NCBI GenBank assembly: GCA_947172415.1
Contig: OX359193.1
Location: forward strand, 7,186,501-7,250,500
Length of the DNA: 64,000 nt
DNA from: Chondrosia reniformis
Taxonomy: Eukaryota > Porifera > Demospongiae > Chondrillida > Chondrillidae
Direction: 5' to 3'
The notes beneath the pieces are model-generated. The model did not search any database and was not told the DNA's origin. It worked only from the letters and a program-made list of their open reading frames with translations. Shown here piece by piece: positions 22,923-40,100 of this stretch (positions are counted from its first letter, which is position 1; each line of letters begins with the position of its first letter). Both the position numbers and the translations under genes were made by a program.

Positions 22923-25627
22923 ATGGCGGGTACTGCGTTGCGAATAATCCTATTTCTGTCCATTCTTGTAGCAAGATTATTGAGCGCTTTTTATTCCAAC
23001 ATTTCGGACTGTGATGAAGTATTCAACTACTGGGAGCCTGTATGTTCCATTTGCTATTTTATGCTTCGATTTGTATTTGCCTGCTTTTTCATTTTGCTTA
23101 ACTAACTTAGCTTCACTATCTGCTCCATGGAAAAGGTTTTCAAACTTGGGAATATTCTCCTGAGTATGGTATACGATCATATGCCTACATTGCTCTTCAT
23201 GCAATCCTATTACTTCCCTTCAAGGTCTTTGGTGGAGTGAGTCCATTATACGTATGTATAGCTCTATGTAAAGTATAGCAAGTAATGATTAATCATGTGA
23301 CTGATCACGTGATACCATTGTCAAGTACAGCTTTATTTTCTGTAGGTTGTACAGTTCTACACTCTTCGTATCTGTCTGGCTACTGTGTCAACTCTCTGTG
23401 AATACTACTTTATAAGGTGGCCATTTGTAATTAAACATTTCTTTCTGTAATTAAGCAATACAGCATTTACAGTATGTAAATATTGACTGATTATGTAGGG
23501 CTGTGATGAGGCATGTGGGAGCCAAGCTTGGCATTATGTTCTGGTGTGCCTCCATCACCAGCTGTGGCATGTTCATCTCAGCTACAGGTGAGTTTTAGAG
23601 TTCTTGGGTGATAACCGAACCACAACTAGTTTGATCCATGTAGAGTCACTAATGTAAATCATTGCATTTGTATGTTTGTCTTCTTGCAGCCTTTCTGCCG
23701 AGCACGTTTGCAATGTACTGTACAATGTTGGCATTTGGGGGTTGGATGAATGACAATCACATGCTAGCAGTGGGTGCCATAGCAACCACTGCTCTAGTTG
23801 GATGGCCATTCAGTGCTATTCTAGGGTGAGGCGGCTCCTTGGTGCCAGCTAATAAGTTGTTTGGCCATCAATTTGAACCAATCAGCTGCTAATCAGCTGC
23901 TAATGAGTGGCCAATTATTACTAGAAGTAGAAGCAATCTTTATATGTACATTTCCTTCTTGTGATAAACAGACTGCCCATTGCTCTAGACCTCCTTCTTG
24001 TACAAAGGAAAGTAGGTGTGTTTATGAGCAGAGCATTGCTCAGTTTTGTCACTATCGCAGTAAGTGTATCGATTGCTAGTAACTTTTCCCACTGCAAAGG
24101 AATTAGTATATTCACTTTCATTATCCTACACTTTGCAGGGCTTCACTGTTGCCATGGACTACTATTACTACAACAAGTTTATATTGGCATCCTTGAATAT
24201 TGTCCTCTACAATGTGTTTGGAAAGGGAGGGCCTGACCTGTACGGCACTGAGTCTTGGTCCTTCTACTTCCTCAATGGTGCTCTGAACTTTAATATTCTC
24301 TTTGCAATAACCCTTGTGGCTCTGCCAATGGCACTTGGAAAGGTAACTAAGATTCCATTAATGTTGTGGCCACTAGTGTTAGGGGATTCTCCTTCTTATT
24401 CGTCTTAGATGCTGTCGATGCTTGTACAGCACCAAAGGATATCTCGGTCTGACAGATTCAGTTTGGGTATCGTGCTAGCTCTGGTAGTCTGGTTTGCAGT
24501 CTTCATGACCAGACCTCACAAGGAGGAGAGATTCCTATTCCCAGTTTATCCTCTGATTATATTTGCATCTGGTTTTGGAATGATAACATCGCTGGTGTGT
24601 AAATTATTAATCTTAATTGTGTAATAGTTACTGAAACACTCATTTCTTCATTAGGAGGTTCTAAAGTTCTGCAATAGAAGTTTATACCGCTACTTTAAAG
24701 GAGGTCTTGGACCGGCCATGTTTGCAACTGTCTTTGTCCATGCTGTTGTCAGCTTATCTAGATCGGTAGCCTTGTATCATGGTAAGCAGCATGTGCCAAC
24801 TGTGTTCTAAAGGTTGGAGCATTTATTGGTGTCTCATCTGTATATCTTGTTTTAGTGTATTTGGTCTGTATTTGGTCTGTGTTTGCATACATGACATCAC
24901 ACAACTCCTCCCCCTCCACTCAGGTTACCACGCCCCCTTGGACATATACTCTAATCTCAAGCACATTCACAACAATCTACTCCCACATGGCCAAACTGTA
25001 AACTTGTGCGTTGGAAAGGAATGGTATCGGTTCCCTAGTAGCTTCTTCCTGCCTTCACAAGACTGGAATCTGTTCTTCTTAAAATCTGAGTTTAGAGGAC
25101 AGTTACCAAAATATTTTGAAGCCCCTCCTCCTGAAGGATCCAGGGTTATCCCCGCTAGCATGAATGACATGAATTTGGAGGAGATATCTAGATATGTAAG
25201 TTGTATGTAGGTGTGAAAGGGTCTATTCAGGTGTGATCTCTAAAAATAATCCAAATTGGCCCATTTCTGGTTAATAGGTCGATATATCAGAGTGTGACTT
25301 CCTGATTGATTTGGATAATTTCAGGCTCACTAAGCTAGAACCAAAGTATTCCGTAGATAGCAGATGGAAAACTCTTATATCACTACCATTTCTGGATGCT
25401 CCCAGGTAATCATTTATATATCTATCACATATCTACTCATCTGTATAGTTATCATGTATATATAGGTAAATGCAATAGAGCTGTATATTTACGTAAATCA
25501 GTGAATATACATTCTTTTTTCATCCTCCAGATCTCACAGGTTCTTTAGAGCATTTTATGTTCCTCTTGTCTCAAGGAGACTTGTCAATTATTCATTGTAC
25601 ACCTTATTTGAGAGAAAGCATGCATAG
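22923..25627 (+). CDS. ALG9: ALG9 alpha-1,2-mannosyltransferase (GT22)
   Basis: About ten exons from ATG 22923 to stop 25625-25627. ALG9 adds the seventh and ninth mannoses to the dolichol-linked oligosaccharide in the ER lumen. Exon 1 gives SNISDCDEVFNYWEP, the lumenal acidic motif with its catalytic-type Asp. Exon 2 gives LHYLLHGKGFQTWEYSPEYG and IRSYAYIALH. Further membrane segments follow (FLPSTFAMYCTMLAFGGWMN, NDNHMLAVGAIATTALVGWP). The GT22 signature is PHKEERFLFPVYPLI. The soluble end carries KEWYRFPSSFFLPSQDW and closes with LYTLFERKHA. Exon 1 (22923-23039) and exon 2 were joined in phase 0. It converges with RPP38, with 129 bp between stops. Confidence 0.95.
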
Positions 25628-25756
25628 AATAATATAATCTAAAGTGATTTTCTATATACACCTACATTTTAAATTATTTATCATTAATTTTTAAATTGAT
25701 CCCATTATAATGCTTATTTAACCAATAGTTATAAAACTCCACATGTAATCAAGTGG

Positions 25757-27184
25757 CTATCTTTTTCTTTTCTTTTTTCTCTTTGGAGTAATTTCAGTTT
25801 TGTTTACAGTTATCCTGTGATACACAGAAGTGTCAAATTGTGCTCTTTTTAACTTTAGTGGGACACGATCTTCAACCATCTTTCTCCTTTTAGCTTCTGC
25901 ATGGCATTCCTCTTTTGTGTCCTTTGGTTCCTCAAGGTTGTCTTGAGCCTCAGTTATTTTCTTGTCAGTGCCGTCTGTCTGTGTCTTCTGAACCATGTCT
26001 TGCTTGGGCACAGTAGCCTCACGTTCAGATCTCCCGTCCTGTGAAGAGGAGGAACCTTCCAAGTGTCCCACATGAGTGGAGAGCCATGGTAGTACCACTG
26101 GTGGAGCTACTTTGCTGATAAAGGAGAGCAACAAAGAAAAGTGTTTCTTGGCTGGCAATTTAAATCCAACTGCTGTAACACTCTTCACTCTTAGTAAGTT
26201 ACCCAATATGTGACTGATGTCATGGCAACCAATAAAGGGGATTCCCTTAAAGGCCACAAGCATGAGAAGCTGTTGTTGTAGCAGCAAGGGGCAGGTTGAC
26301 AGGCAGACCAGCCCAGCTGACAAACTATCACTTTCCAATCCTCTCATAGTCTCCCTAAACCCAATACAAAGAGCATTCCTCTTTTCTGCATCAAAATTTT
26401 GCTCTTCCTTTTTTGGCTTCTTAGCTGGAGGCTCTGGAGCAGACTGAATGTTTCCTCGTTTCTTGGGTCGGGCCACATCTTGGAGATTCCTTAGCAACCA
26501 ACAAGCATCATAAAGTGTCAGCTAGCTAGAGCGCTTTAATGTATACAGTATATATCTTACTTGATGAGTTCTCTCAACAACGATTCCTTTACCTCAGGAG
26601 AAAGGGCTGTCCTACACAGTACATGAATAATCTAACACACCATTTTTCTTACACGCTATACATCTGCTTTAGACAATAGAATAAGGATTTCTTTGAACTT
26701 ATCTTTTGAAAGGATCTGCTTTAGAATAAATGCCTATAGGAACTAAGAGATTTGGATGAGGATACAAGAGTTTTTTCTTCTACTTCTCTTCTTCTTCACT
26801 GGGCCATATATAATATTGTACATCAGTGTTCTTTTAGAGATCAGGCAAAGGGCATTTGTCCCCACTTGAAAATGCAAAATTTTAATAAAAAACAAACACA
26901 TTGAACTAGGTTGCTCCCTCAAGAGTTGTACTTTCCTTTGTGATATTTTCTGTAGGTACATACTATATACATATACGTACGTACGTACATTGCATAGTGT
27001 AAATGTAATCCCTGTATAGTTCTTATGTGATATAATCAAGTTAAACTATTTACGGGTAGACTTATAGATATACAACATTTTCCTACCATTTCAGGTTATA
27101 TGGGCTCTTAAGCGCATGTTTGAAAACATGTTTGGACTGTTCCTTCTCCCGAATGCTTCTACCACCAGCTGCTGAGAGGGACAT
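25757..27184 (-). CDS. RPP38: RNase P/MRP subunit RPP38 (L7Ae family)
   Basis: The last exon (25757-26489) reads NLQDVARPKKRG, then RNALCIGFRETMRGLESDSL, AGLVCLSTCPLLLQQQLLML and GCHDISHILGNLLRVKSVTA. This is the L7Ae-type fold of RPP38, with the family's VLPWL after it and a basic tail ending TPKRKKKRKR. A proximal exon (27087-27184) starts MSLSAAGGRSIREKEQ and contains HALKSPYNLKW, like the SLNNPYIICW block of the human protein. RPP38 binds the K-turn of RNase P and RNase MRP RNA. Between them I read TALSPEVKESLLRELIK (about 26568-26620) and, less surely, AFILKQILSKDKFKEIL (about 26670-26740). The last one does not join exon 1 in phase with a standard donor, so the 5' model is incomplete. 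Confidence 0.85.
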
Positions 27185-27234
27185 TAGATCGTAGGGAAAA
27201 CCCGTTGGTGTCTTCCGAAAATGGCTGCCCTGAA
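27185..27234. promoter_or_regulatory. Probable bidirectional promoter, RPP38 / PEX1
   Basis: Fifty base pairs separate the two divergent start codons. A short upstream frame (ATG at 27221, MAALK then stop) lies directly before the PEX1 start and overlaps it by ATGA. That could lower or time PEX1 translation by re-initiation, if the transcript includes it. Confidence 0.45.
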
Positions 27235-34063
<6,829 letters not shown>

Positions 34064-34456
34064 TTTTGTTTGTTTGTTTGTTCCAACAATTTTTTGTGGT
34101 AGATTGCAATTACAAATATATTGTATACTCAATAGAGAATGACCCATTTTAGATATTGTCCCGAGAGTTTTATTTGTTGCTCTTATTTTAACTGTGTAAA
34201 TAACTATATATATATATCTCTATTATATATATGTAACATAATTACTGAGTAGTTACAATATGATTCACTTTATTCTTCTGTTCCACTAGTACACGAAATT
34301 AATATGGCGAGGTAATATTTTGTTTGTACAAGCAAACTATTGTACTTAAGTAAATAAATAGTGAAAAGACAATACAGAATAAAACAGTTCAAATAATTAA
34401 ACCATTAACATACAGTCTAGTCTCACGACTAAACAAAAGTTTTGTAAGAAAAAATA
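34064..34456. other. Convergent intergenic region, PEX1 / DAGL
   Basis: These 393 bp between two convergent stop codons contain an AT microsatellite (tatatatatata, about 34205-34233) and a gttt run near 34070. No gene or RNA was seen. Both 3' untranslated regions must lie here. Confidence 0.6.
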
Positions 34457-36868
34457 TTACACAATCAGCTCTGTTAGAGTATCACTGCTGTTGCTAGGCG
34501 ATGATTGTATCAGATGTCTGTTATGTTCCCACACATACTTCATTGCGTTAGTGATGGCGTGAGGCAAATGGTCCCTCACCATATCAGGAGTGACAATAAT
34601 CCTTTGGAAACTTTCATTGTTCACCCAATTGGCCTCCAGGTGTCGGTTGGCATGGCAACAGGTGGGATGTGCATCTACCTCCTTTATGTGGATAACTCTG
34701 CCGGGAGGATATAAGGGCACTCTAAGAACTGGCAGGTTGGGGGTACAAGAGCCACTGCTCCCCGGAGAGGTAGAGGCATTCCTAGGCGGGCTTGCCTCTC
34801 GGATCTCAAGAGAGGATTCTGGAGATGTTATTAAAGGAGGCAGCAGAGGGGTGGCACAGGCGTAGGAAGTTGAGGGTGCAGACTGACTCAACAAGTGAGC
34901 TTCTTCGTTCTCTGTGTCGTCATTGGGAAGGTTGAGTGGTTCTTCATTGAGGTACACCTCTGGGGTGGATATTGGCGCACTGTACCCTGATACCCTATGA
35001 AGGGGCTTGTTGGTGGGAGAAAGAGGACTGTCACTACATAGCTCTGGACTATTTCCGTCATTTCTTGTGGATATCAGTGACTCTGTGTCATTGTCTAAAT
35101 CAGGCCTTTCAAATAGGTTTCTGTGACCACAGCATCCAGCAACAACTTCTGCCACACCTTCCAAGAAGATTCTGCATTTTGGCTTGGTGCAAGCGGCCAG
35201 CACTCGGAGGACATCTTGTTTGAGCAGGAAGGAAGTGTAGATACTGAGCCGGGTCACCAGATCTTTACCTACTGTCACAGATGTGATGAAGGATTGGGTG
35301 TACATTGCAGCATTAATGTCCAGCATTGAACCAGGAGGTCCATAAGTAAAGACCTCTAGGTCAGGGTAATCTTCCTTCAGGAGTATCCCCAGGAGAGCCG
35401 CAGCCCCTCCCCCCAAGGAGTGGCCCACCAACCTCAACTTGTAGTTTGGAGCTCTCCTGAAAGCATCATCTAAAATGTTGTCATTGCAGAGCCGTTCCTT
35501 CAGGACCAAGGCGCAGTTGAGTATGCCCTTATGTGCAAAATGGGACTGGGACTGAGATTGGTTGATTGGCATTGGCTCAGCTGTGCCAATCAGATCTGTG
35601 ACAATGTCATACAAAGTGGTGGTTCCCCTAAAAACAATGACCACGGCCTCTTTCTGATGGTCCAGTACAACATAAAATGGAATTTGATATAAGCTATTCT
35701 CAAAAGAACAATATACAATGTCTTCTTCTTCAATGTTAATCAACCTTCTGATGCCGAGGAGGCCGCAGTAGCAGGAGTTGTCATTTGATACATTAGATCT
35801 CCTAGATTGACGACAGCAACCGTTTCGAGTAACATGACAGCACAAACGACATGCACTACACCTCTCTCCCATGTATAAGTAGCCCATCCAGGAGTAGATG
35901 GACATGGCGTATGTCAGGTAATACATAGATTCCTGAAACTGTTCGGAATCTTCTGGTTTTGTGAAGTCTAGCGGTTCACTGAAGTAATCAGTCACGTCCG
36001 AGTATTTGGGGAAGATACATCGCACATCTCCTTCGTTAGTAAGATTGTTCCAATCTCTGCGTCGTTCAGCCTCTTCAATCCTCTGGTGTCTCTGTAAGAG
36101 GATCAATCCTGCAATGATGTCAGAAGCAACTACATTCACATCACAAAACACACTGTTGAAGATGAAGGCAATGTCGTTGTACACGTGTTGGTGTTCATTT
36201 TCGAGTTTGAGTGAACGAAGGACGAATCTAAACCGCCTCTCCCAAACAGCGTGGTACGAATTCCTCTGTTTCTGCCATCGTCGTAAGCCCTCGTCACTTA
36301 CGTGTTGCTTTATAATCAAATCCTCTGTTGGAACGTCATCTCCCATGTTCATTTGAGTGCGATGACATCGGCAGGGATCCAAGTAAACGGCCACGCCGAC
36401 AAAGAGTAGCAATAAAAACATACACAATATTACCATGATACCCTGAAACGCCTTCGAGGGTTCGACCAACTTTCCACATTCATCATTTGTAGACTTTATT
36501 TGATCAATGAATGCCAATGTTGTCGCGACAATCACCAAGATAGCTTCGACAAGGAATATGACAAGTCGAAAATAAAGAAGATAGACCACAGGCCAGCGAG
36601 GTTTTGGGTTCGCTATTGTTCCTCGCGAGCTAAAGAATACAATGACAACCTCTAGTAGAATAACAAAGACAGATAGAGACATGACAATGTAGAAGAAAAT
36701 GGTTAGTTGATAGATGTCCGGACAAGACAGCTCCCTGCGGTAGGCAATGAGCGCGACAATCTGAGCCACTGCTACCAAAGACCTTATTACAATTGACAAG
36801 ACGCCGGGGATAACTAAATCATCCGTTCCTATAACCCAGCGCCGTCCACAAGCTATCATTGCAGGCAT
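34457..36868 (-). CDS. DAGL: sn-1-specific diacylglycerol lipase (DAGL alpha/beta-like)
   Basis: A single intronless frame of 803 residues. DAGL makes 2-arachidonoylglycerol from diacylglycerol at the plasma membrane. The N-terminus MPAMIACGRRWVIGTDDLVI matches the family start (MPG-FRRRW-VGSDDL). Four membrane segments follow (VLSIVIRSLVAVAQIVALIA, YIVMSLSVFVILLEVVIVFF, LVIFLVEAILVIVATTLAFI, IMVILCMFLLLLFVGVAVYL). Then come AFIFNSVFCDVNVVASDIIA, a Cys-rich insert, and the alpha/beta-hydrolase core: VVIVFRGTTTLYDIVTDL, LRLVGHSLGGGAAALLG (nucleophile Ser of GHSLG) and TVGKDLVTRLS. The catalytic His is probably in YPPGRVIHIKEVDAH. A roughly 120-residue Ser/Pro/Asn insert lies between core and His segment. 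Length is between DAGLB (about 670) and DAGLA (about 1040), so I do not assign a paralogue. Confidence 0.93.
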   Translation of the reverse strand: MPAMIACGRRWVIGTDDLVIPGVLSIVIRSLVAVAQIVALIAYRRELSCPDIYQLTIFFYIVMSLSVFVILLEVVIVFFSSRGTIANPKPRWPVVYLLYFRLVIFLVEAILVIVATTLAFIDQIKSTNDECGKLVEPSKAFQGIMVILCMFLLLLFVGVAVYLDPCRCHRTQMNMGDDVPTEDLIIKQHVSDEGLRRWQKQRNSYHAVWERRFRFVLRSLKLENEHQHVYNDIAFIFNSVFCDVNVVASDIIAGLILLQRHQRIEEAERRRDWNNLTNEGDVRCIFPKYSDVTDYFSEPLDFTKPEDSEQFQESMYYLTYAMSIYSWMGYLYMGERCSACRLCCHVTRNGCCRQSRRSNVSNDNSCYCGLLGIRRLINIEEEDIVYCSFENSLYQIPFYVVLDHQKEAVVIVFRGTTTLYDIVTDLIGTAEPMPINQSQSQSHFAHKGILNCALVLKERLCNDNILDDAFRRAPNYKLRLVGHSLGGGAAALLGILLKEDYPDLEVFTYGPPGSMLDINAAMYTQSFITSVTVGKDLVTRLSIYTSFLLKQDVLRVLAACTKPKCRIFLEGVAEVVAGCCGHRNLFERPDLDNDTESLISTRNDGNSPELCSDSPLSPTNKPLHRVSGYSAPISTPEVYLNEEPLNLPNDDTENEEAHLLSQSAPSTSYACATPLLPPLITSPESSLEIREASPPRNASTSPGSSGSCTPNLPVLRVPLYPPGRVIHIKEVDAHPTCCHANRHLEANWVNNESFQRIIVTPDMVRDHLPHAITNAMKYVWEHNRHLIQSSPSNSSDTLTELIV

Positions 36869-37110
36869 TTCGCTAATCTCTGTTTTACATTAGTGTAGCT
36901 CTATAGCGCCACTATCTACTTAGATATTATATAGGCTAAATATAGAATCTGCAGTCACGAGGCATACGTCATTATAAACTATATTATTAATGAAATATTT
37001 ACAGGGTTTCAGTCACTAATGACATTATACAAAGTTGATAAAATGAACACTAACATAATGTAATGGCCATTCAATTATTAAAATTCAAAAATTGAAAATT
37101 CAAAGCATCT

Positions 37111-40100
37111 TTATCCAAGTCCTAAAGCACTGTCCAAAGTGTGTTTATTGTCGTCGGAGAGAAAGCGCATGCAGGCATTCCAAACCTCCTGTGAACTCTG
37201 TAAATACAAACATGCACCTTGATAATAGATAAATACACAACCTGTATTGCATTAGCTCAAACTGACATGGTTATCTACATATCACCACAATACAGACAAA
37301 ATATTTGCTTCAAATCCATTTGTGAAAAAGTTTCTGGAAGAAGCAAAGGACTTACATTAATGTGTCTCAGAATAGTCAATACTCTGGAGTGAACTTCAGA
37401 ATTGCCACTAAGCGTGTCCTCCTTCAGAGCAGTGGCAAAGATTGCCAGGATTCTGGGGACATTTTGATTATCGTGTCCAAGTATAAACGGACTTTGACTA
37501 TTCACAAATTGAAAGACAAGATAGGATTACAATTGTGTAAACATCATTTCAGGGGCCACTAAAGTGTTAAAAACACAATTAAAAAGTGTTGTGAACTAGA
37601 GATAATGGAAACAAATTGGACAGTTATTTTTACAGAAACAACACTTTATCACGGAGGCAATTTCAGACAAGTGTGGTTGCTTCACAGTAACACATGTTCA
37701 GCTCATGTGAGGTTATTGTAACTTATCCTAATCTACAGCCTTCCAGTCTGCCCTATGTTCAGCATGCTACCTAGGCAACCAATAAAATTCAGCTAGAAGG
37801 AAAATTAGGTGAACTCTGATACCATACAAATGTACAACTCATTATGACCATATTCAATTTTTATCTGTCCAAAGTTTATATGTTTAGTTGAATGCCAACC
37901 ATTTCAATAGTCTTAAAATAATTAAAAGGGAATATTTCAGGATATCGAACCTTTCAATTAGATCACATAGATAGCCATACACATGAACTGCTTCATCCTT
38001 GTCCTCCACCACTGGTAACCATGACAACCAGGTAGGTAATACAGTTTCATAGGGTACTCCATTTTTTAAATATTTACATATTTTGGCTACAGCTGAAATG
38101 GCATTCTCTGTAGCATGAATGCTAAGAAAATTGGAACGGGAATTGGGATCGCTAATGACTACTGTTAGTAGAGGTATAGCTTCTGCATTGAGAAAGTTGG
38201 AAAATAAAATGTAACAAGTTCTACACTAACAATCGAATTTATAATACATATGAAGTTTGAAGTGACCAGCACAATATTTTAGTAGACTAACTAATATGGA
38301 ATGTGCATAGAGGTCTACTTAGTCACCATAGCAACCTACCTAGTCACCATAGCAACCTACCTAGTCACCATAGCAACCTACCTAGTCACCATAGCAATCT
38401 AATTAGTCACCATAGCAACCTACCTAAGCAAGCATGTGCAAACTGTTCAGAGGCATACTGTGCCATCACTCCAATGCCAAACACGGCTGCCTGTCTGACC
38501 TGAGGGGCCTTGTCACAAATACACTTGAGCATTGGCTGCAGGAAGTATTGCTGATATGTGGCAGCATGCTGCAGGGGAGCAATAGAAGGAGTGTTATGCA
38601 ACACTACAAATGGGATCAGTGCTAGGTACGAGACTATGCTATTTTGGGAATAGGATTCTCTCCCTCTATGGCTTACTTGTCATGTTAAATAGTCAGTACT
38701 TACTATCTACTATGAACTACATTTCCTCCTGGTTTCCTAATTGAATTGATTTTCCTAATTTAGATAAACTGGCTAACCTGACCACAGCATTCAATAAGGT
38801 CATCAAAAGTGCACAAGCTCCACTGTCTGAAAAACGATGGCTTGGAGTCGTCCTGAGGGGGAGGGTACGTGAGGCAATCATAGCAAGTACCATTCTCAGA
38901 TGCTGTGTAACTTACAAGCATGGAGGAGAACACTGGAACCAGCTCGTTGAAGAAGGGCAGAATGTGTGTTTTGTGAGTCTTAAAGAGTGCATGCATAATA
39001 TCTGCAATCTATTAGAGGAAATTGAAATAACGACTATCTCTGTGCACTGACATGCACACTGAAAATGCACAATAAGCACCTTCTTTAAATATTGTTCATC
39101 AATTTTATCTTCTTCATTTAAATCTTCTTCTAGTTCTTCATCGTAATCTTCCTCTTTTCTCTTCTCCATGCGATCCTTTACTCTAAGAAATGACGTTTGC
39201 AGCCTCACTTTAAAGATTGTCACCAGTGTGTTGTATTGGCCTATTGTGAAGCAGTTGGCACCGAGCATTTCTATACACTACACAAAAATAGTTGGTACCA
39301 TGGCAACTCAGATGCAGTATGTCTTTAGTCACAGTCGGAAAGGTACAACTTACACTGCACAGCGAATCTGCCATAACTGCCCAAATATCTGAGTCAAATT
39401 CTAAGTTCATGGCTTCCAGCAGCTTCTCTGATATTGTGCTCCACATTTCTTGAACTGCCTGAATGCCTAAGGTATGCCAGAGTTGGACAGGAAGGTAGTG
39501 GAGAGGAGAGGCTCAGAGGGTGGGGACCAGGGGGTGGGGTCAGAGGGTGGGGTTGGGAGTTAGGGAAGTGCAGAGAGGGAGAGTGAGGTAGAGTGACAAC
39601 TTGCACACCTTTTCCCTGTATATCCTCTAGTAAGTAGGGCAATATCTCGGCAGCAACAATTCTAATCACTAGGACTGGTCAAGGAACATAATACCTACAT
39701 ATGCACTATATTGTGCGCATCATGTGTGTGTCATGTGACATGTAGTGATACAGTATACTAAAAGGATACTATCATGAAATAGAAACCTTAGTAATGGAAT
39801 CATTATCTTCGCAACCTGAAAGAAAGAAAATGCAATTGTAAATTTACCTGTCTCAAAGAACAGAAAACTGTTGCTATGGATACCACTTACAGGCTCTACA
39901 TAATCCACAAATCCTCCTTTTAAATCTCGAGCATAGACAACCAGCATCTGACAAGCGGTGAACTTGTCATCCAGACCGAATGTTCTCACACCAAGGCGCT
40001 GGTGGTCTGCCAGAGTAATAAACTCCCAGCCACCATCTTTATTGTACGCCTCTTCAGTATCAACAGCTGCAGAGATGGAGGGATGGATGGGTAAGTGGAG

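Noticed and set aside
26743-27039. 98-codon minus-strand frame between RPP38 exons
   Set aside because: No similarity to RPP38 and mostly AT-rich simple sequence including a gtac run. It is treated as intron, although it might hold the missing phase-correcting exon.
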